Shown here piece after piece: positions 35,800 through 44,861 of a DNA stretch of 64,000 nt; the first letter of the stretch is position 1, and every line of letters begins with the position of its first letter. The notes under the pieces were generated by a model that was given only the letters and a program-made list of their open reading frames with translations, did no database searches and was not told where the DNA came from. The DNA comes from an uncultured Isosphaeraceae bacterium (GTDB lineage: Bacteria; Planctomycetota; Planctomycetia; Isosphaerales; Isosphaeraceae). The translations under genes were made by a program, and so were the position numbers. The stretch is from contig CAMFLR010000011.1 in NCBI GenBank assembly GCA_945957605.1, forward strand, positions 213,516 through 277,515, in the 5' to 3' direction.

Positions 35800-36461
35800 G
35801 CCCGAGCCTTTCGGACGGTCGAGCGTTGGGCGACGATGAGGGCGAGAATCGACACCGTTGCGACGAGAGATGTCAGCGCCAGTGCCTGGCGGTTGTCATC
35901 AACTTGCACGGCGTCGTAGATGGCGAGCGCAGCGGTTTGCGTCGCGCCGGGAATGCCGCCGCCGACCATCTTGGTTGCGCCGAAATCGCCCAGGGCCCGA
36001 GCGAATGAGAGCACAGCGCCAGCGATGAGTCCGCGCCAAGCGAGTGGAATTGTCACGCTGAGCAAGACCGACCATTCGCCGCGTCCGAGCAACCGAGCCG
36101 CGTTTTCGAGTGCAGGATCAACGTCTTCAAACGCTGCACGGGCGGGAACGAGAAACATGGGAAACGCCGCGACGCCAGAGGCGATCACTGCACCAGTCCA
36201 ATGAAAGACGAGCGTGATTCCCAGGTTCTGTTCGAGCCAGAGTCCGAACGGCGCGCGGCGGCTGAGCAGTTCGAGGAGGGCGTAGCCGAGGACGGTCGGA
36301 GGTAATACGAGCGGTAGGAGCAGAAATCCGGCGATTAATCCGCGCCCGGGAAATCTCGTTCGCGCTAGCACGAGCGCAAGTGGCAGGCCGACGGCGACGA
36401 TCACCGCCGTGGCCAGCGACGCCACGCGCAACGAGAGCCAGAACGGGGTGAGATCGGGCAA
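35796..36461 (-). CDS. modB: molybdate ABC transporter permease
   Basis: The 221-residue protein has five to six membrane helices. The cytoplasmic EAA-type loop is VPARAAFEDVDPALENAARLLGRGEWSV, followed by IPLAWRGLIAGAVLSFARAL and GDFGATKMVGGGIPG, a typical ModB C-terminus. The start is probably the TTG at 36461 since no in-frame ATG or GTG lies at a sensible place nearby; the ribosome site is weak. It overlaps modC. Two unrelated genes lie between it and modA. Confidence 0.92.
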   Translation of the reverse strand: MPDLTPFWLSLRVASLATAVIVAVGLPLALVLARTRFPGRGLIAGFLLLPLVLPPTVLGYALLELLSRRAPFGLWLEQNLGITLVFHWTGAVIASGVAAFPMFLVPARAAFEDVDPALENAARLLGRGEWSVLLSVTIPLAWRGLIAGAVLSFARALGDFGATKMVGGGIPGATQTAALAIYDAVQVDDNRQALALTSLVATVSILALIVAQRSTVRKARA

Positions 36462-36563
36462 GAGAGAAAGTCCGTCGAACGCAAAAGCCCACCGGCAGCG
36501 GCACTTGGTCGACGTCGATCATACCAGAACTCGTCATCGCCGTGGTGTCCGTCCGGGACGAGA

Positions 36564-37031
36564 TTAGGCAAGCCGGGGTTTCCAATACAAGTCGAGAGCT
36601 TTCTGTATCAAGGGTGACATGAACGAATTCTCGGGATCGAGTTGGAGGAGCAAAAATCGGCGGACGGCTTCACGCTGATCCTCGGAAAGCAACTCAAAGC
36701 GCGACAGACCGTGATCGTCCAGGTAAGTCAGATGGAAAATCACATCCTGCGTCAGAGTACCTTCGAGCTTTGCGACCAGATAAGCAGGCAAGTGGAAGCG
36801 CATCCCTTCGGCGTCGAAAAACGAGAGGCTGCTATGACCGTTGTTCAATAGATCAACGGGAATACGCGACCAATCCTCTTTCTCGTCCCGGGCCCGAAGC
36901 GCCTTAAGGGTCTCGGCATCGTCGTAGTCGTCGAGCCCCTGCCCTTCGAGCATCCCGACACCATCACCCAGGGTGACGCCACGAAACGCGTCCCGGATGA
37001 AATTGGCCAGATCGCTCTGATCTCGATTCAC
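36564..37031 (-). CDS. DUF6714-like protein inside the molybdate operon
   Basis: The 155-residue soluble protein begins LANFIRDAFRGVTLGDGVGM, then LDDYDDAE, KEDWSRIPVDLLNN and SSLSFFDAEGMRFHLPAYLV. This resembles the DUF6714 pattern of small bacterial proteins whose function is unknown. There is no signal peptide or metal site. It lies 10 nt after a small membrane-protein gene and 102 nt before modB, in the same direction, so it is probably part of the modA-to-modB transcript. The family name is from memory of the pattern and should be treated as moderate. Confidence 0.6.
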   Translation of the reverse strand: MNRDQSDLANFIRDAFRGVTLGDGVGMLEGQGLDDYDDAETLKALRARDEKEDWSRIPVDLLNNGHSSLSFFDAEGMRFHLPAYLVAKLEGTLTQDVIFHLTYLDDHGLSRFELLSEDQREAVRRFLLLQLDPENSFMSPLIQKALDLYWKPRLA

Positions 37032-37041
37032 CTGACGTCCT

Positions 37042-37368
37042 TCAGGAGAGACCGCCGCGATTCACAACGCAGAGTTGGCGGACGGCCTGCTGTTCATCGC
37101 AGGCCGTCGCTGCTTCGGCGTGCTCGCAGTCTTCCGTAACTTCGGGTGAGGGCTCGGCCTCAGTCTTGAGCGGACGCAAGCGCCCCTCGCTCGACGCCTT
37201 CACAATCGCGCTAAAGCTGCGCGAGAGGAACGACTCTTCAACCGGGCAACCGTCCGTCGTCACATCCGTGCTCGAACCCATCACATTGGTCAAGAGAACA
37301 ACCAAAAGCAGCCCAATTGCCGCGGCCAGAAGTTCGAGTCGATTTTCTCGTGGTTTGATAAGCATCAC
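37042..37368 (-). CDS. small single-helix membrane or secreted protein
   Basis: The 108-residue protein has a short basic start (MLIKPRENR), one hydrophobic helix (LELLAAAIGLLLVVLLTNVM) and an acidic tail with five Cys residues (GCPVEE, DCEHAEAATACDEQQ, QLCVV). This could be an anchored protein with its Cys-rich tail in the periplasm. I recognise no family. It follows modA by 97 nt and precedes the DUF6714-like gene by 10 nt on the same strand. Confidence 0.55.
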   Translation of the reverse strand: MMLIKPRENRLELLAAAIGLLLVVLLTNVMGSSTDVTTDGCPVEESFLSRSFSAIVKASSEGRLRPLKTEAEPSPEVTEDCEHAEAATACDEQQAVRQLCVVNRGGLS

Positions 37369-37465
37369 ACACCTGCCGTAATCGCAAATCCGTTTCGCAG
37401 CCGCCTGCTTGTGGCTGAATGATTGTTACTACGAGATATACGACACGGAAGGTCGAATATTAGGT

Positions 37466-38242
37466 TCATTTTTGTGATTCGATGGTGAGAAATCCAAACT
37501 CGCGGAGAATTCCCTGTCCATCCTCGCTCAATATAAAGGTGCAGAATTGTTCCGCTTCGGTTTGCCGCTTCGACGATTTTACGACTCCCATCGCCTGCAC
37601 GATCGGGTCGCAAACATCGGGCGCAAGTGGAATCAGCCGCACGCCTTTTGTCTTGCCGATGGCGCGTGAAACCAACCCCACTTCGCAGTTTCCGGTCTCC
37701 ACGAATTTGTGGGCTTCGCGGATGTTTTCAGCGATCGCCAGCTTCGGTTGAACCGCCGCCCAAATACCGGCACGCTCAAGGGCCTGCTTCGCCGCGGCGC
37801 CGTAGGGTGCGGTGTCTGGGTTGGCTATGGCGACGTGCTTGATCTTGTCGCTTGCAAGGTCGGCAAGGGTTTTGACGGGTGGGTTGGCGAGGTCGTAGAT
37901 CGCCATCACCAGAGATCCGCGTGCATAGGGCCGGACCGAGTCGGTGACGACAAGTCCGTCTTTCGCAAGATCGTCGACGAATCCACGATTGGCGGCGAGG
38001 AAGACGTCGAAGGGACCGCCGGAGCGGACCTGCTTGGCGAGCGCTCCCGATGCGCCGAAGACGGGCTCGATTTTGATGCCGGTATCGAGCTGGAAGCGCG
38101 AGATGAGGACCGGCATGACTGATTGAAGATCGCTTGCGGCGGCGATGGTAAGCGGGGGGGGTTCAGCATGTTTCTGACCGCAGCCGGACACCCAGCCTGC
38201 AACCAGCACCACCGCGACGCAAGCGATCAATCGACGTTTCAT
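37466..38242 (-). CDS. modA: molybdate-binding lipoprotein
   Basis: The 258-residue protein has a lipoprotein signal (MKRRLIACVAVVLVAGWVSG with the Cys of VSGC next). The family landmarks follow: LTIAAASDLQSVMPVLISRF, FGASGALAKQV, GPFDVFLAANRGFVDDL, ARGSLVMAIYD, and IANPDTAPYGAAAKQALERA. Ser/Ala/Val/Tyr residues in these segments normally form the oxyanion pocket. It captures molybdate or tungstate in the periplasm for ModBC. It starts 24 nt after the stop of a DUF1559 gene on the same strand, an odd neighbour that may drive part of its transcription. Confidence 0.93.
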   Translation of the reverse strand: MKRRLIACVAVVLVAGWVSGCGQKHAEPPPLTIAAASDLQSVMPVLISRFQLDTGIKIEPVFGASGALAKQVRSGGPFDVFLAANRGFVDDLAKDGLVVTDSVRPYARGSLVMAIYDLANPPVKTLADLASDKIKHVAIANPDTAPYGAAAKQALERAGIWAAVQPKLAIAENIREAHKFVETGNCEVGLVSRAIGKTKGVRLIPLAPDVCDPIVQAMGVVKSSKRQTEAEQFCTFILSEDGQGILREFGFLTIESQK

Positions 38243-38266
38243 GTGCGTTTCGAGTCCGTCGCGCGA

Positions 38267-39358
38267 TTAGAACGCGTCGGCCGAGATGACCTCACCGCCG
38301 TTGCGGCTGCCGAGCGCTTGCCATGTCAGCACGTTAACCGAGTTCTTCACGAACTGCACGTGACCGTCGGCAAACAGCGAGTTCACGCCGCCCGGATGCC
38401 GGCTGCGCGAGGTGACGTTCAACGACAGGTTCTGCCAATCGGCCAATGACTTATCACTGTGCGGTAGACCGCCGCGGCAATCGTACGACTTGTCGTTGGG
38501 CGGGCGGCGGTGGTTGTACATGCTGTGGCCAGGAGCGCCATAAAGCCACTTCACACCACGCGTCGGCTGGAAGCCGGGAGGCGAACCCGTGAGGCAAAGG
38601 TTTGCGTAGTCGGAGTCGGAAAAGATCGGCGGTCCGTTGCCCGCGGTGTTGTTGCCGGTAATGACGAAGCCGCTCAGCGGGTCCTGGGCGAACACGGTAA
38701 GCGTGTTCAAGCCGGTCGGGGCGCCTGCGGTTGAGCGAATGGTTTCGCTGATCGCCACAGTGTTCGAGGTCCCGTCGGTGATCATCGCGATCTTCACCGC
38801 GGAGTTCTCGAAAAAGAACCCATTGGGAACGATACCGCCTGCTGCTGCGGGTGGATTCTGGACGACCGAGTAACCCGAGCCAACGCCCAGCAAGTAGTTA
38901 TGAACCGCGTACATTCCGCCACCGACCTGAACGAGCGTCGGGCCGCCGTCAGACGGGCACATATAGGCATTCACGGTCGTCAACGCCGCCGTCGAATTCA
39001 CCACCGCGCTTGTCGTGGTGTAGTCGGGATCGGGGTTCATGCTGAAGTTCATTGTATTGAAGATGTTGGCCAGTTCGACGTATGGCAGGAGCTGAGAATA
39101 AGCACCCCAGCAGTGGCCATTACCCGAGACGTAAGTGTTGATGCGCCCAGGCGGAAAGACGCTGTTCGTCGATTCATAGTTATGAAGCGCGAGCCCGATT
39201 TGCTTCAAATTGTTGGTGCACTGAATCCGTCGGGCCGCTTCACGAGCAGCCTGCACCGCCGGCAGCAAAAGCGCGATCAGCACCGCAATGATCGCGATGA
39301 CCACAAGCAGTTCGATCAACGTAAACCCCGCCCGACATCGCGCGTTTGGTGCCTTCAT
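38267..39358 (-). CDS. DUF1559 prepilin-like protein with H-X9-DG tail
   Basis: Starting at the ATG at 39358 the protein has 363 residues. It opens with a type IV pilin-like signal ([20 protein letters not shown], cleavage after the Gly by a prepilin peptidase), continuing [20 protein letters not shown]. This is the classic start of the planctomycete DUF1559 family. The C-terminus has [20 protein letters not shown], the H-X9-DG motif. These proteins are very numerous in planctomycetes and are thought to be surface pseudopilins. An upstream ATG at 39391 would add 11 residues before the signal. The gene is divergent from the P-loop ATPase gene. Confidence 0.92.
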   Translation of the reverse strand: MKAPNARCRAGFTLIELLVVIAIIAVLIALLLPAVQAAREAARRIQCTNNLKQIGLALHNYESTNSVFPPGRINTYVSGNGHCWGAYSQLLPYVELANIFNTMNFSMNPDPDYTTTSAVVNSTAALTTVNAYMCPSDGGPTLVQVGGGMYAVHNYLLGVGSGYSVVQNPPAAAGGIVPNGFFFENSAVKIAMITDGTSNTVAISETIRSTAGAPTGLNTLTVFAQDPLSGFVITGNNTAGNGPPIFSDSDYANLCLTGSPPGFQPTRGVKWLYGAPGHSMYNHRRPPNDKSYDCRGGLPHSDKSLADWQNLSLNVTSRSRHPGGVNSLFADGHVQFVKNSVNVLTWQALGSRNGGEVISADAF

Positions 39359-39545
39359 CGTGTTTTTCCGCCCAATATTGCATGCCTGCATGCGAATCTA
39401 TGACAGCATCGTATCACAAAATGCTAGGATAAAGGCGCGAACCGGGCCTGTCAATTGCGTTGCGATTGCTCAACCTGTGCACAATCGGGTATGACCAAGG
39501 GACGATTGCGGAACGCTCCAACCCACGGAAAGGGCGATCAGGCCG

Positions 39546-41009
39546 ATGAAAATCGACCAGTTTTTGAAGCATCATGGGATCACCTCGAATCCGTTCAGCG
39601 AGGAAGACGCACAAACCGACGCGGTCTTCAAGCGAGCGTGCCTCGAGACGATCCATCACCCCGCGTGGGATAAGTTTTTCGGCAGCCCGTCCGAACCCTC
39701 GACCGCGCTCGTCTTCGGCGAAAAGGGAAGCGGCAAAACAGCCCTCCGCCTGCAGGCGACGTCGGAAATCGAAGCCTATAATCGCGAGCATCTCGACAAA
39801 CGCGTCTTCATCATCTCATACGATGACTTCAACCCGTTTCTCGATCACTTCAAGAACGCGACGCGGGTGGGTAACGCCAAGGTTCTCGACACCTGGCGGT
39901 TGCAGGACCACATGGATGCCATTCTGGCGCTTGGGGTTACGCAGCTTGTCGACCTGCTGACCAACGAACGCACCGACCTCTCTGCGCTGACCGAAGACCA
40001 GCGTCGCGACCTGCTTTTACTGGCGGCGCTCTACGACCAGTCGACGGGCGAGCCAATCCAGAAGCGCTGGAGCCGTCTGCGCCGCCGTTCGGGCTTCCGC
40101 CCGCTCTGGAGCCGCCGCGACCTGCAAATCGGCTTCGGCACCACGCTGTTCATTCTGCTTCTTCTCTATCTCTTCCCCGGCCTCCGTACCTGGCAGATGC
40201 TCCCCTGGGTGCTCTTGCCGCTGACCGGTTGGCTCTACTGGGGCTGGCGACTGGCGCGGGCCGAGTTCAAGGCGCGAAGCATTCGAACCGGCTTGCGCGT
40301 GCTGAGCCGCGATCCTGCGGCTCTTCGTGGTGAACTCCTATGGTTCAAGCCGAGCGATTTGGGCGGCCAACCGCTGCCGAGCATCGGTCGCGACGGCGCC
40401 GAGGAACGATTCGAGCTGTTTCGCAAGTTCCAGGCGGTACTTAGGGCTCTGGGATATGCCGGGGTGATCGTGCTGGTCGACCGTGTCGACGAGCCGCAGC
40501 TTGTCGAAGGCGATCCTCGGCGGATGCGCACGTTTATCTGGCCGCTGCTCGACCACAAGTTCCTGCGACATCAGGGACTCGGGTTCAAGCTTCTGCTGCC
40601 GATCGAGCTGGCGTATTACCTCGAAAAGGAAGACAAGGAGTTTTACGACCGCGCCCGGCCGGATAAGCTCAACCTGATCAAGCCACTGCGCTGGACCGGA
40701 CCTTCGCTCTACGATCTCGCGAGCGATCGGCTTCAGGCCTGCGCGAACGGCGACGACGCTGAAGTGCGACCTCGGTTGCGACAGATGGTTGATGAATCGA
40801 TCAGCGACGATACGCTCAAGGACGCGCTCGGCAACCTCCGGACGCCGCGACAGCTCTTCAAGTTCTTGCATCGCTTGCTTGAAGAACACTGTCACCGGCA
40901 CACGGAAGATCAGCCGCGTTGGCAGATCGATTCCGACACCTTCCGCACGACGCTCACCGCGCACCTGCGCGATCTCGACGCCTTCGACCGCGGCTACGGC
41001 CACGGTTGA
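39546..41009 (+). CDS. membrane-embedded P-loop ATPase of unknown role
   Basis: The 487-residue protein has Walker A FGEKGSGKTALRLQ (about residues 57-70) and a Walker B-like GVIVLVDRVDEPQ (about 312-324). Between them, near residues 195-235, are two hydrophobic helices (FGTTLFILLLLYLFPGL, MLPWVLLPLTGWLYWGW). The C-terminal part has features of a helical AAA lid (DALGNLRTPRQLFKFLHRLL). The combination of an AAA/ORC-like core split by a membrane hairpin is one I do not recognise as a named family. There is no signal peptide, so the ATPase faces the cytoplasm. It may be cotranscribed with the SGNH hydrolase 31 nt downstream. Confidence 0.72.
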   Translation: MKIDQFLKHHGITSNPFSEEDAQTDAVFKRACLETIHHPAWDKFFGSPSEPSTALVFGEKGSGKTALRLQATSEIEAYNREHLDKRVFIISYDDFNPFLDHFKNATRVGNAKVLDTWRLQDHMDAILALGVTQLVDLLTNERTDLSALTEDQRRDLLLLAALYDQSTGEPIQKRWSRLRRRSGFRPLWSRRDLQIGFGTTLFILLLLYLFPGLRTWQMLPWVLLPLTGWLYWGWRLARAEFKARSIRTGLRVLSRDPAALRGELLWFKPSDLGGQPLPSIGRDGAEERFELFRKFQAVLRALGYAGVIVLVDRVDEPQLVEGDPRRMRTFIWPLLDHKFLRHQGLGFKLLLPIELAYYLEKEDKEFYDRARPDKLNLIKPLRWTGPSLYDLASDRLQACANGDDAEVRPRLRQMVDESISDDTLKDALGNLRTPRQLFKFLHRLLEEHCHRHTEDQPRWQIDSDTFRTTLTAHLRDLDAFDRGYGHG

Positions 41010-41040
41010 TCCCGACAACAAAGACCTTTGGCGAGCCGCG

Positions 41041-42195
41041 ATGAAACCTCTCTCGTTCTGTTTGCTTGGCCTTCTATTCATCGCGGCACAGCCGAGTCGC
41101 GCAGAAGATCCACCCGCACGTCCGGCCGTCGAAACGATGCTGCCGGACCTGCACCTATTCAGCCCGCCGTGGATCAGCCCGACGATGCATCGCGAGAGCG
41201 TGCTGTTCGTCGAGCAACCCGGCGCTGCCCCGTCGGCGAAGCTCCTCTTCGACGCCGAACGAATCCTCGTCGTCGAGCGTGCCGATCGCACAGCGAAGTT
41301 CGAGGAAGGACGCGACTTCACCCTCAGCGCTGACGGATCAACGCTCAATCTGACGCCAAACACCCGCATCTTCTTCCACAAGCAAAGCGCGTTTCATCTT
41401 CCTAAGGGTGCGCCAGACTCGATCGGCCACCTCAAGGATCATCCCGAAACGTCGCTCCTGTTCGCGCAGGGCCACGTCTGGCACGACTGGCAAGTCGAGG
41501 TGACCTACGTTCCTCGCAAGGCAAAGTGGCCGGTTGCTTTTCCGACGTATGCTGAGAAGCGATTGCCCAAAACGATCGCCAAGCTCAAGAACAAAGTACC
41601 GATCACGATCTCAGTGAGCGGTGACAGCATTTCGCAAGGCTATAACGCGTCGGGCTTCACCAATGGCGCCCCGTTCATGCCGGCCTATTCAGAACTCGTT
41701 GCCGCGCAGCTTCAGGCGAAAACCGGCTCGAAGGTCACACTGCGTAATCGTGCGATCGCCGGCTGGACGACAATTCAAGGTCTAAACGACCTACCCAAAC
41801 TGCTCGCCGACAAGCCCGACCTGGTCATCATCGCCTACGGCATGAACGATGTTGGCTATCGCAACGCCGACGCCTTCAAGTCGCGAATTGCCGAGCTAAT
41901 CAAGGGAATTAAAGCCGCAAACGCAGCAACCGAGATCATTCTCGTGAGCCCGATGCTGGCGAATCCCGAGTGGCATCACACGCCGCCCGAGCTTTTCGCT
42001 CCTTACCGCGATGCTCTCGCATCGCTTCAAGCCGACGGCATCGCCTTCGCCGACATGACGTCAATCTGGCAGGTGTTGTTCACCCGCAAAAAGTCGGCCG
42101 ACACCACCGGCAACGGCGTGAATCATCCCAACGATTACGGGCATCGGTTGTATGCGTCGGCGATTCTTTCGCTGCTGGTCGAACCGCAGCCGTGA
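41041..42195 (+). CDS. secreted SGNH/GDSL-family hydrolase
   Basis: The 384-residue protein has a signal peptide (MKPLSFCLLGLLFIAAQPSR, cleavage near AED). The N-terminal 150 residues form a beta-rich accessory domain. The catalytic domain has block I VSGDSISQGYN (nucleophile Ser), a Gly block, block III YGMNDVG (Asn of the oxyanion hole) and block V HPNDYGH (Asp and His). It probably deacetylates or de-esterifies an extracellular polysaccharide or lipid (inference). The start at 41041 begins the signal peptide; the same frame is open further upstream inside the ATPase gene but that part is not real. Confidence 0.88.
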   Translation: MKPLSFCLLGLLFIAAQPSRAEDPPARPAVETMLPDLHLFSPPWISPTMHRESVLFVEQPGAAPSAKLLFDAERILVVERADRTAKFEEGRDFTLSADGSTLNLTPNTRIFFHKQSAFHLPKGAPDSIGHLKDHPETSLLFAQGHVWHDWQVEVTYVPRKAKWPVAFPTYAEKRLPKTIAKLKNKVPITISVSGDSISQGYNASGFTNGAPFMPAYSELVAAQLQAKTGSKVTLRNRAIAGWTTIQGLNDLPKLLADKPDLVIIAYGMNDVGYRNADAFKSRIAELIKGIKAANAATEIILVSPMLANPEWHHTPPELFAPYRDALASLQADGIAFADMTSIWQVLFTRKKSADTTGNGVNHPNDYGHRLYASAILSLLVEPQP

Positions 42196-42219
42196 GATGC
42201 GAAGGGTCGTTGAACGTCG

Positions 42220-42828
42220 ATGCGTAGAGCGATTCCCGGAAACCGTCGTGTCGGCCCAGTCCGCACGATCAAGCTCTTCAAGCCCTACGACGTCCTCACG
42301 CAATTCACCGACGAATCCGGCCGCGCGACACTCAAAGATTTTGTAAACGTCGCCGGCCTCTATCCTGCAGGCCGGCTCGATCGTGATAGCGAAGGTTTGC
42401 TCCTGCTTACGAATGACGGCGGACTCGCGCATCGTTTAACCGATCCCAAGTTTGAACATTCAAAAACCTATCTGGTACAGGTCGAGCGCGTACCACCGGA
42501 CGAAGCTCTTGAAGCGCTCAGGCGCGGGGTGACGCTGTCCGACGGACCAACGCGTCCCGCACGTGCGAAATTGCTCGAAGCGCCGCCCGACCTACCCGAA
42601 CGTCCCGTGCCGATTCGCTTTCGCAAGAATGTGCCGACGGCGTGGCTCGAACTGACGATTCGCGAAGGACGCAATCGCCAGGTCAGGCGGATGACGGCGG
42701 CCGTTGGCTTTCCCACGCTTCGCCTCGTGCGCGTGGCGATTGGGCCGATTGTGCTTGGCGATCTTCAACCTGGCGAATGGCGAGATCTCACGCCTGAGGA
42801 AACTGCCGCACTCCGGCTTCTCCGTTGA
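42220..42828 (+). CDS. RsuA/RluE-family rRNA pseudouridine synthase
   Basis: The 202-residue enzyme has the catalytic segment [19 protein letters not shown] (Asp in RLDRDSEGL is the nucleophile), then KTYLVQVE and the C-terminal [17 protein letters not shown] motif that is typical of the RsuA/RluB/E/F group. The S4 domain found in RsuA and RluB is missing, which fits RluE. It would convert a specific uridine of rRNA (in E. coli RluE, 23S position 2457). Residue positions and absent S4 domain make RluE the best guess. The start at 42220 lies 24 nt after the SGNH hydrolase stop. Confidence 0.88.
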   Translation: MRRAIPGNRRVGPVRTIKLFKPYDVLTQFTDESGRATLKDFVNVAGLYPAGRLDRDSEGLLLLTNDGGLAHRLTDPKFEHSKTYLVQVERVPPDEALEALRRGVTLSDGPTRPARAKLLEAPPDLPERPVPIRFRKNVPTAWLELTIREGRNRQVRRMTAAVGFPTLRLVRVAIGPIVLGDLQPGEWRDLTPEETAALRLLR

Positions 42829-42916
42829 CCCCGCGACGTATCGCCGATAGATTCCGGTTAAACATCCCCGCGGGTGCGAGATGCCGTTCTGTCTTTTCGC
42901 GGAGTCGACGCCAAAG

Positions 42917-43567
42917 ATGAGTCGTGAAACGACCTTGAAGCGAATTCTGGACTGTGGAATCGTGGCGGTCGTCCGCGCCGACTCGGGGGAACAGCTCGCA
43001 AAAGTGTTTCAATCCGTCGCCGAAGGAGGCGTCACGGTCGCCGAAGTGACGTTCACCGTACCGGACGCCGTCGCAGTGATTCGCAAGGTGCGCGAAGAAC
43101 TCGGCGACTCTGTTGTGCTGGGCGCGGGAACAGTGCTCGACACCGAAACGGCCCGCGCTGCTCTTCTTGCGGGCGCGGAGTACATCGTCACTCCGACGGT
43201 AAACGTTGAAGTGATTCGCATGTGTCGGCGCTATGACAAGGTGATTCTCCCGGGTGCTCTGACGCCGACTGAAGTCCTCACCGCCTGGGAAGCCGGCGCC
43301 GACATCGTCAAGATCTTCCCGGCCGACCTTGGCGGGCCGCCATATTTGAAGGCGCTGCGCGGCCCTCTTCCCCAGGTCCGAATGATGCCTACGGGCGGTG
43401 TCGACCTGAATACGGCCGAGCCGTTCCTCAAGGCTGGGGCATGCTGCTTGGGCGTGGGTGGTTCGCTTGTCGAACCCAAAACGCTCGCTGCCGGTGATTT
43501 CACCCGGATGCGCGATCTCGCGCGGCAATATCGTGCCATCGTCGACAAGTTCCGCAGCGCGTCGTAA
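42917..43567 (+). CDS. eda: KDPG/KHG aldolase
   Basis: The 216-residue protein matches bacterial 2-keto-3-deoxy-6-phosphogluconate aldolase, which cleaves KDPG into pyruvate and glyceraldehyde 3-phosphate (Entner-Doudoroff or hexuronate breakdown). Visible landmarks are GIVAVVRADSGEQ, VAEVTFTVPDA (catalytic Glu, about 43), LGAGTVLDTE, IVTPTVNVEV, LPGALTPTEV, VKIFPADLGGP (Schiff-base Lys, about 132) and MPTGGVDLNTA. The start I prefer is ATG 42917 (MSRETTLKRIL); an ATG 36 nt earlier would add a tail unlike the family. The next gene is on the same strand 67 nt on. Confidence 0.92.
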   Translation: MSRETTLKRILDCGIVAVVRADSGEQLAKVFQSVAEGGVTVAEVTFTVPDAVAVIRKVREELGDSVVLGAGTVLDTETARAALLAGAEYIVTPTVNVEVIRMCRRYDKVILPGALTPTEVLTAWEAGADIVKIFPADLGGPPYLKALRGPLPQVRMMPTGGVDLNTAEPFLKAGACCLGVGGSLVEPKTLAAGDFTRMRDLARQYRAIVDKFRSAS

Positions 43568-43634
43568 CACATTGTCATCAGATGGGATGTGAGTTTTACG
43601 TCCAGGATTTTCCGATCAGCGAAAGGATTCATCG

Positions 43635-44543
43635 ATGCATCGGTTTCGTGTTCGTGCCGCACAGGTGGTCGCCGCGGGTCTGATTGCACTCACCTTGGGC
43701 GCTGAGGCCCACGCGCAAACCGCTTTGAAGTGGAAGGGCAAGGTCGGCGACAAGTTCAAGTACACGTTCAATCAATCAACCGAGGTCAAGTTCTCGATCC
43801 AGGGCCAGCCTGGTTCAAACAAGAGCGACCTCACGCTCGACCTCAATTGGGCGGTCAAGTCGGTTGATAAGGACGGCACGATCGAGTTCACGTTTGCCGC
43901 AGAGCGCGCAAAAATGCGCATCGTGTCCGCAGGACGCATCCTCGAGTACGACTCAAACGACAAGGATGCATCACTCACGCCCGAACTTGCTGCCTTCCGA
44001 AAGATTTACGACGCGATGCTCAACCAGCCCTTCACGGTGAAAATGAACCCGCAGGGCGAAATTCTCGATGCGAAAGTGCCCGACGTCGTCGTCGCAGCCG
44101 CTGGAAACACGCCATTCGCCGCCAATGCCGACTCGGGAAGCTTCCTCTCAGCCAAAGGTGTGAAGACAACTTTCGCGCAGATCCTTCCCAACCTTCCCAA
44201 AACCCCCGTCTCTGCGGGAAGCACCTGGAAGGGTGAGCTCGCCGTTCCGCCGAGCGGGCCGCTGTCGATGAAGCTTGATTATCTGTTCAAGGCCACGAAC
44301 GTGACCCCCAGCCTCGCGACGATCGACGGCACGATCACGACATCGGTCGAGACCAAGAGCGATGCGGAGGTCCGAACCAAACTCAACAAGCAGGCGGGAT
44401 CGAGCCAGTTCAAGTTCGATCCGGACGCGGGCCGTCTCACCGAGTCGACGCTCCACCAATCGCTCGACATGACGTTCACCGTCAACGGCACAGAAACGCC
44501 GCAGTCGATCGCGATTAACTCGTCGTTCAAAATGGTGAAGTGA
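43635..44543 (+). CDS. secreted DUF6263-like protein
   Basis: The 302-residue protein has a signal peptide (VVAAGLIALTLGAEAHAQ, cut after AHAQ) followed by a beta-strand-rich mature region with alternating hydrophobic residues (KWKGKVGDKFKYTFNQSTEV, KMNPQGEILDAKVPD, STLHQSLDMTFTVNG). It resembles DUF6263, a family of exported proteins of unknown function. The central QPFTVKMNPQGEI signature is typical. A strong terminator lies 40 nt after the stop. No catalytic residues are evident. Confidence 0.72.
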   Translation: MHRFRVRAAQVVAAGLIALTLGAEAHAQTALKWKGKVGDKFKYTFNQSTEVKFSIQGQPGSNKSDLTLDLNWAVKSVDKDGTIEFTFAAERAKMRIVSAGRILEYDSNDKDASLTPELAAFRKIYDAMLNQPFTVKMNPQGEILDAKVPDVVVAAAGNTPFAANADSGSFLSAKGVKTTFAQILPNLPKTPVSAGSTWKGELAVPPSGPLSMKLDYLFKATNVTPSLATIDGTITTSVETKSDAEVRTKLNKQAGSSQFKFDPDAGRLTESTLHQSLDMTFTVNGTETPQSIAINSSFKMVK

Positions 44544-44582
44544 GTTCGACTTAGAGCAATCGTCTCAATTCATGGCACATCG

Positions 44583-44622
44583 AACGGGCTGTCTCGCGCT
44601 TGACGTGAGGCAGCCCGTTTTT
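44583..44622 (+). terminator. intrinsic terminator after the DUF6263-like gene
   Basis: AACGGGCTGTCTC at the left pairs with GAGGCAGCCCGTT at the right with one G-T pair around a short loop, and a run of five T follows. The structure sits 40 nt after the stop codon. Confidence 0.88.
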
Positions 44623-44861
44623 CATGACAATCCGACATAACCCGCAGAATCGGCGCGGCTGGTTGATTCGGTTCAAGCCGCACGTGAGGTCCAGACGATA
44701 ACTTCCGTTGAGTCAGATCGCGCATTTGCCTCGGGGCGCTTGGCAAGAATTCGAGGGGACTCGAATCATGAAACAGCAGGTCAATGAGGGGCTTTAGTAG
44801 ACGCTGAGAAGGCAAGGCGTTGCAGGGTAATGCGGAAGAATCGGGGACGGAGGCGGAACAG

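Noticed and set aside
40338..41381. 347-codon minus-strand frame
   Set aside because: It is antisense to the P-loop ATPase and the SGNH hydrolase, both of which have clear motifs.
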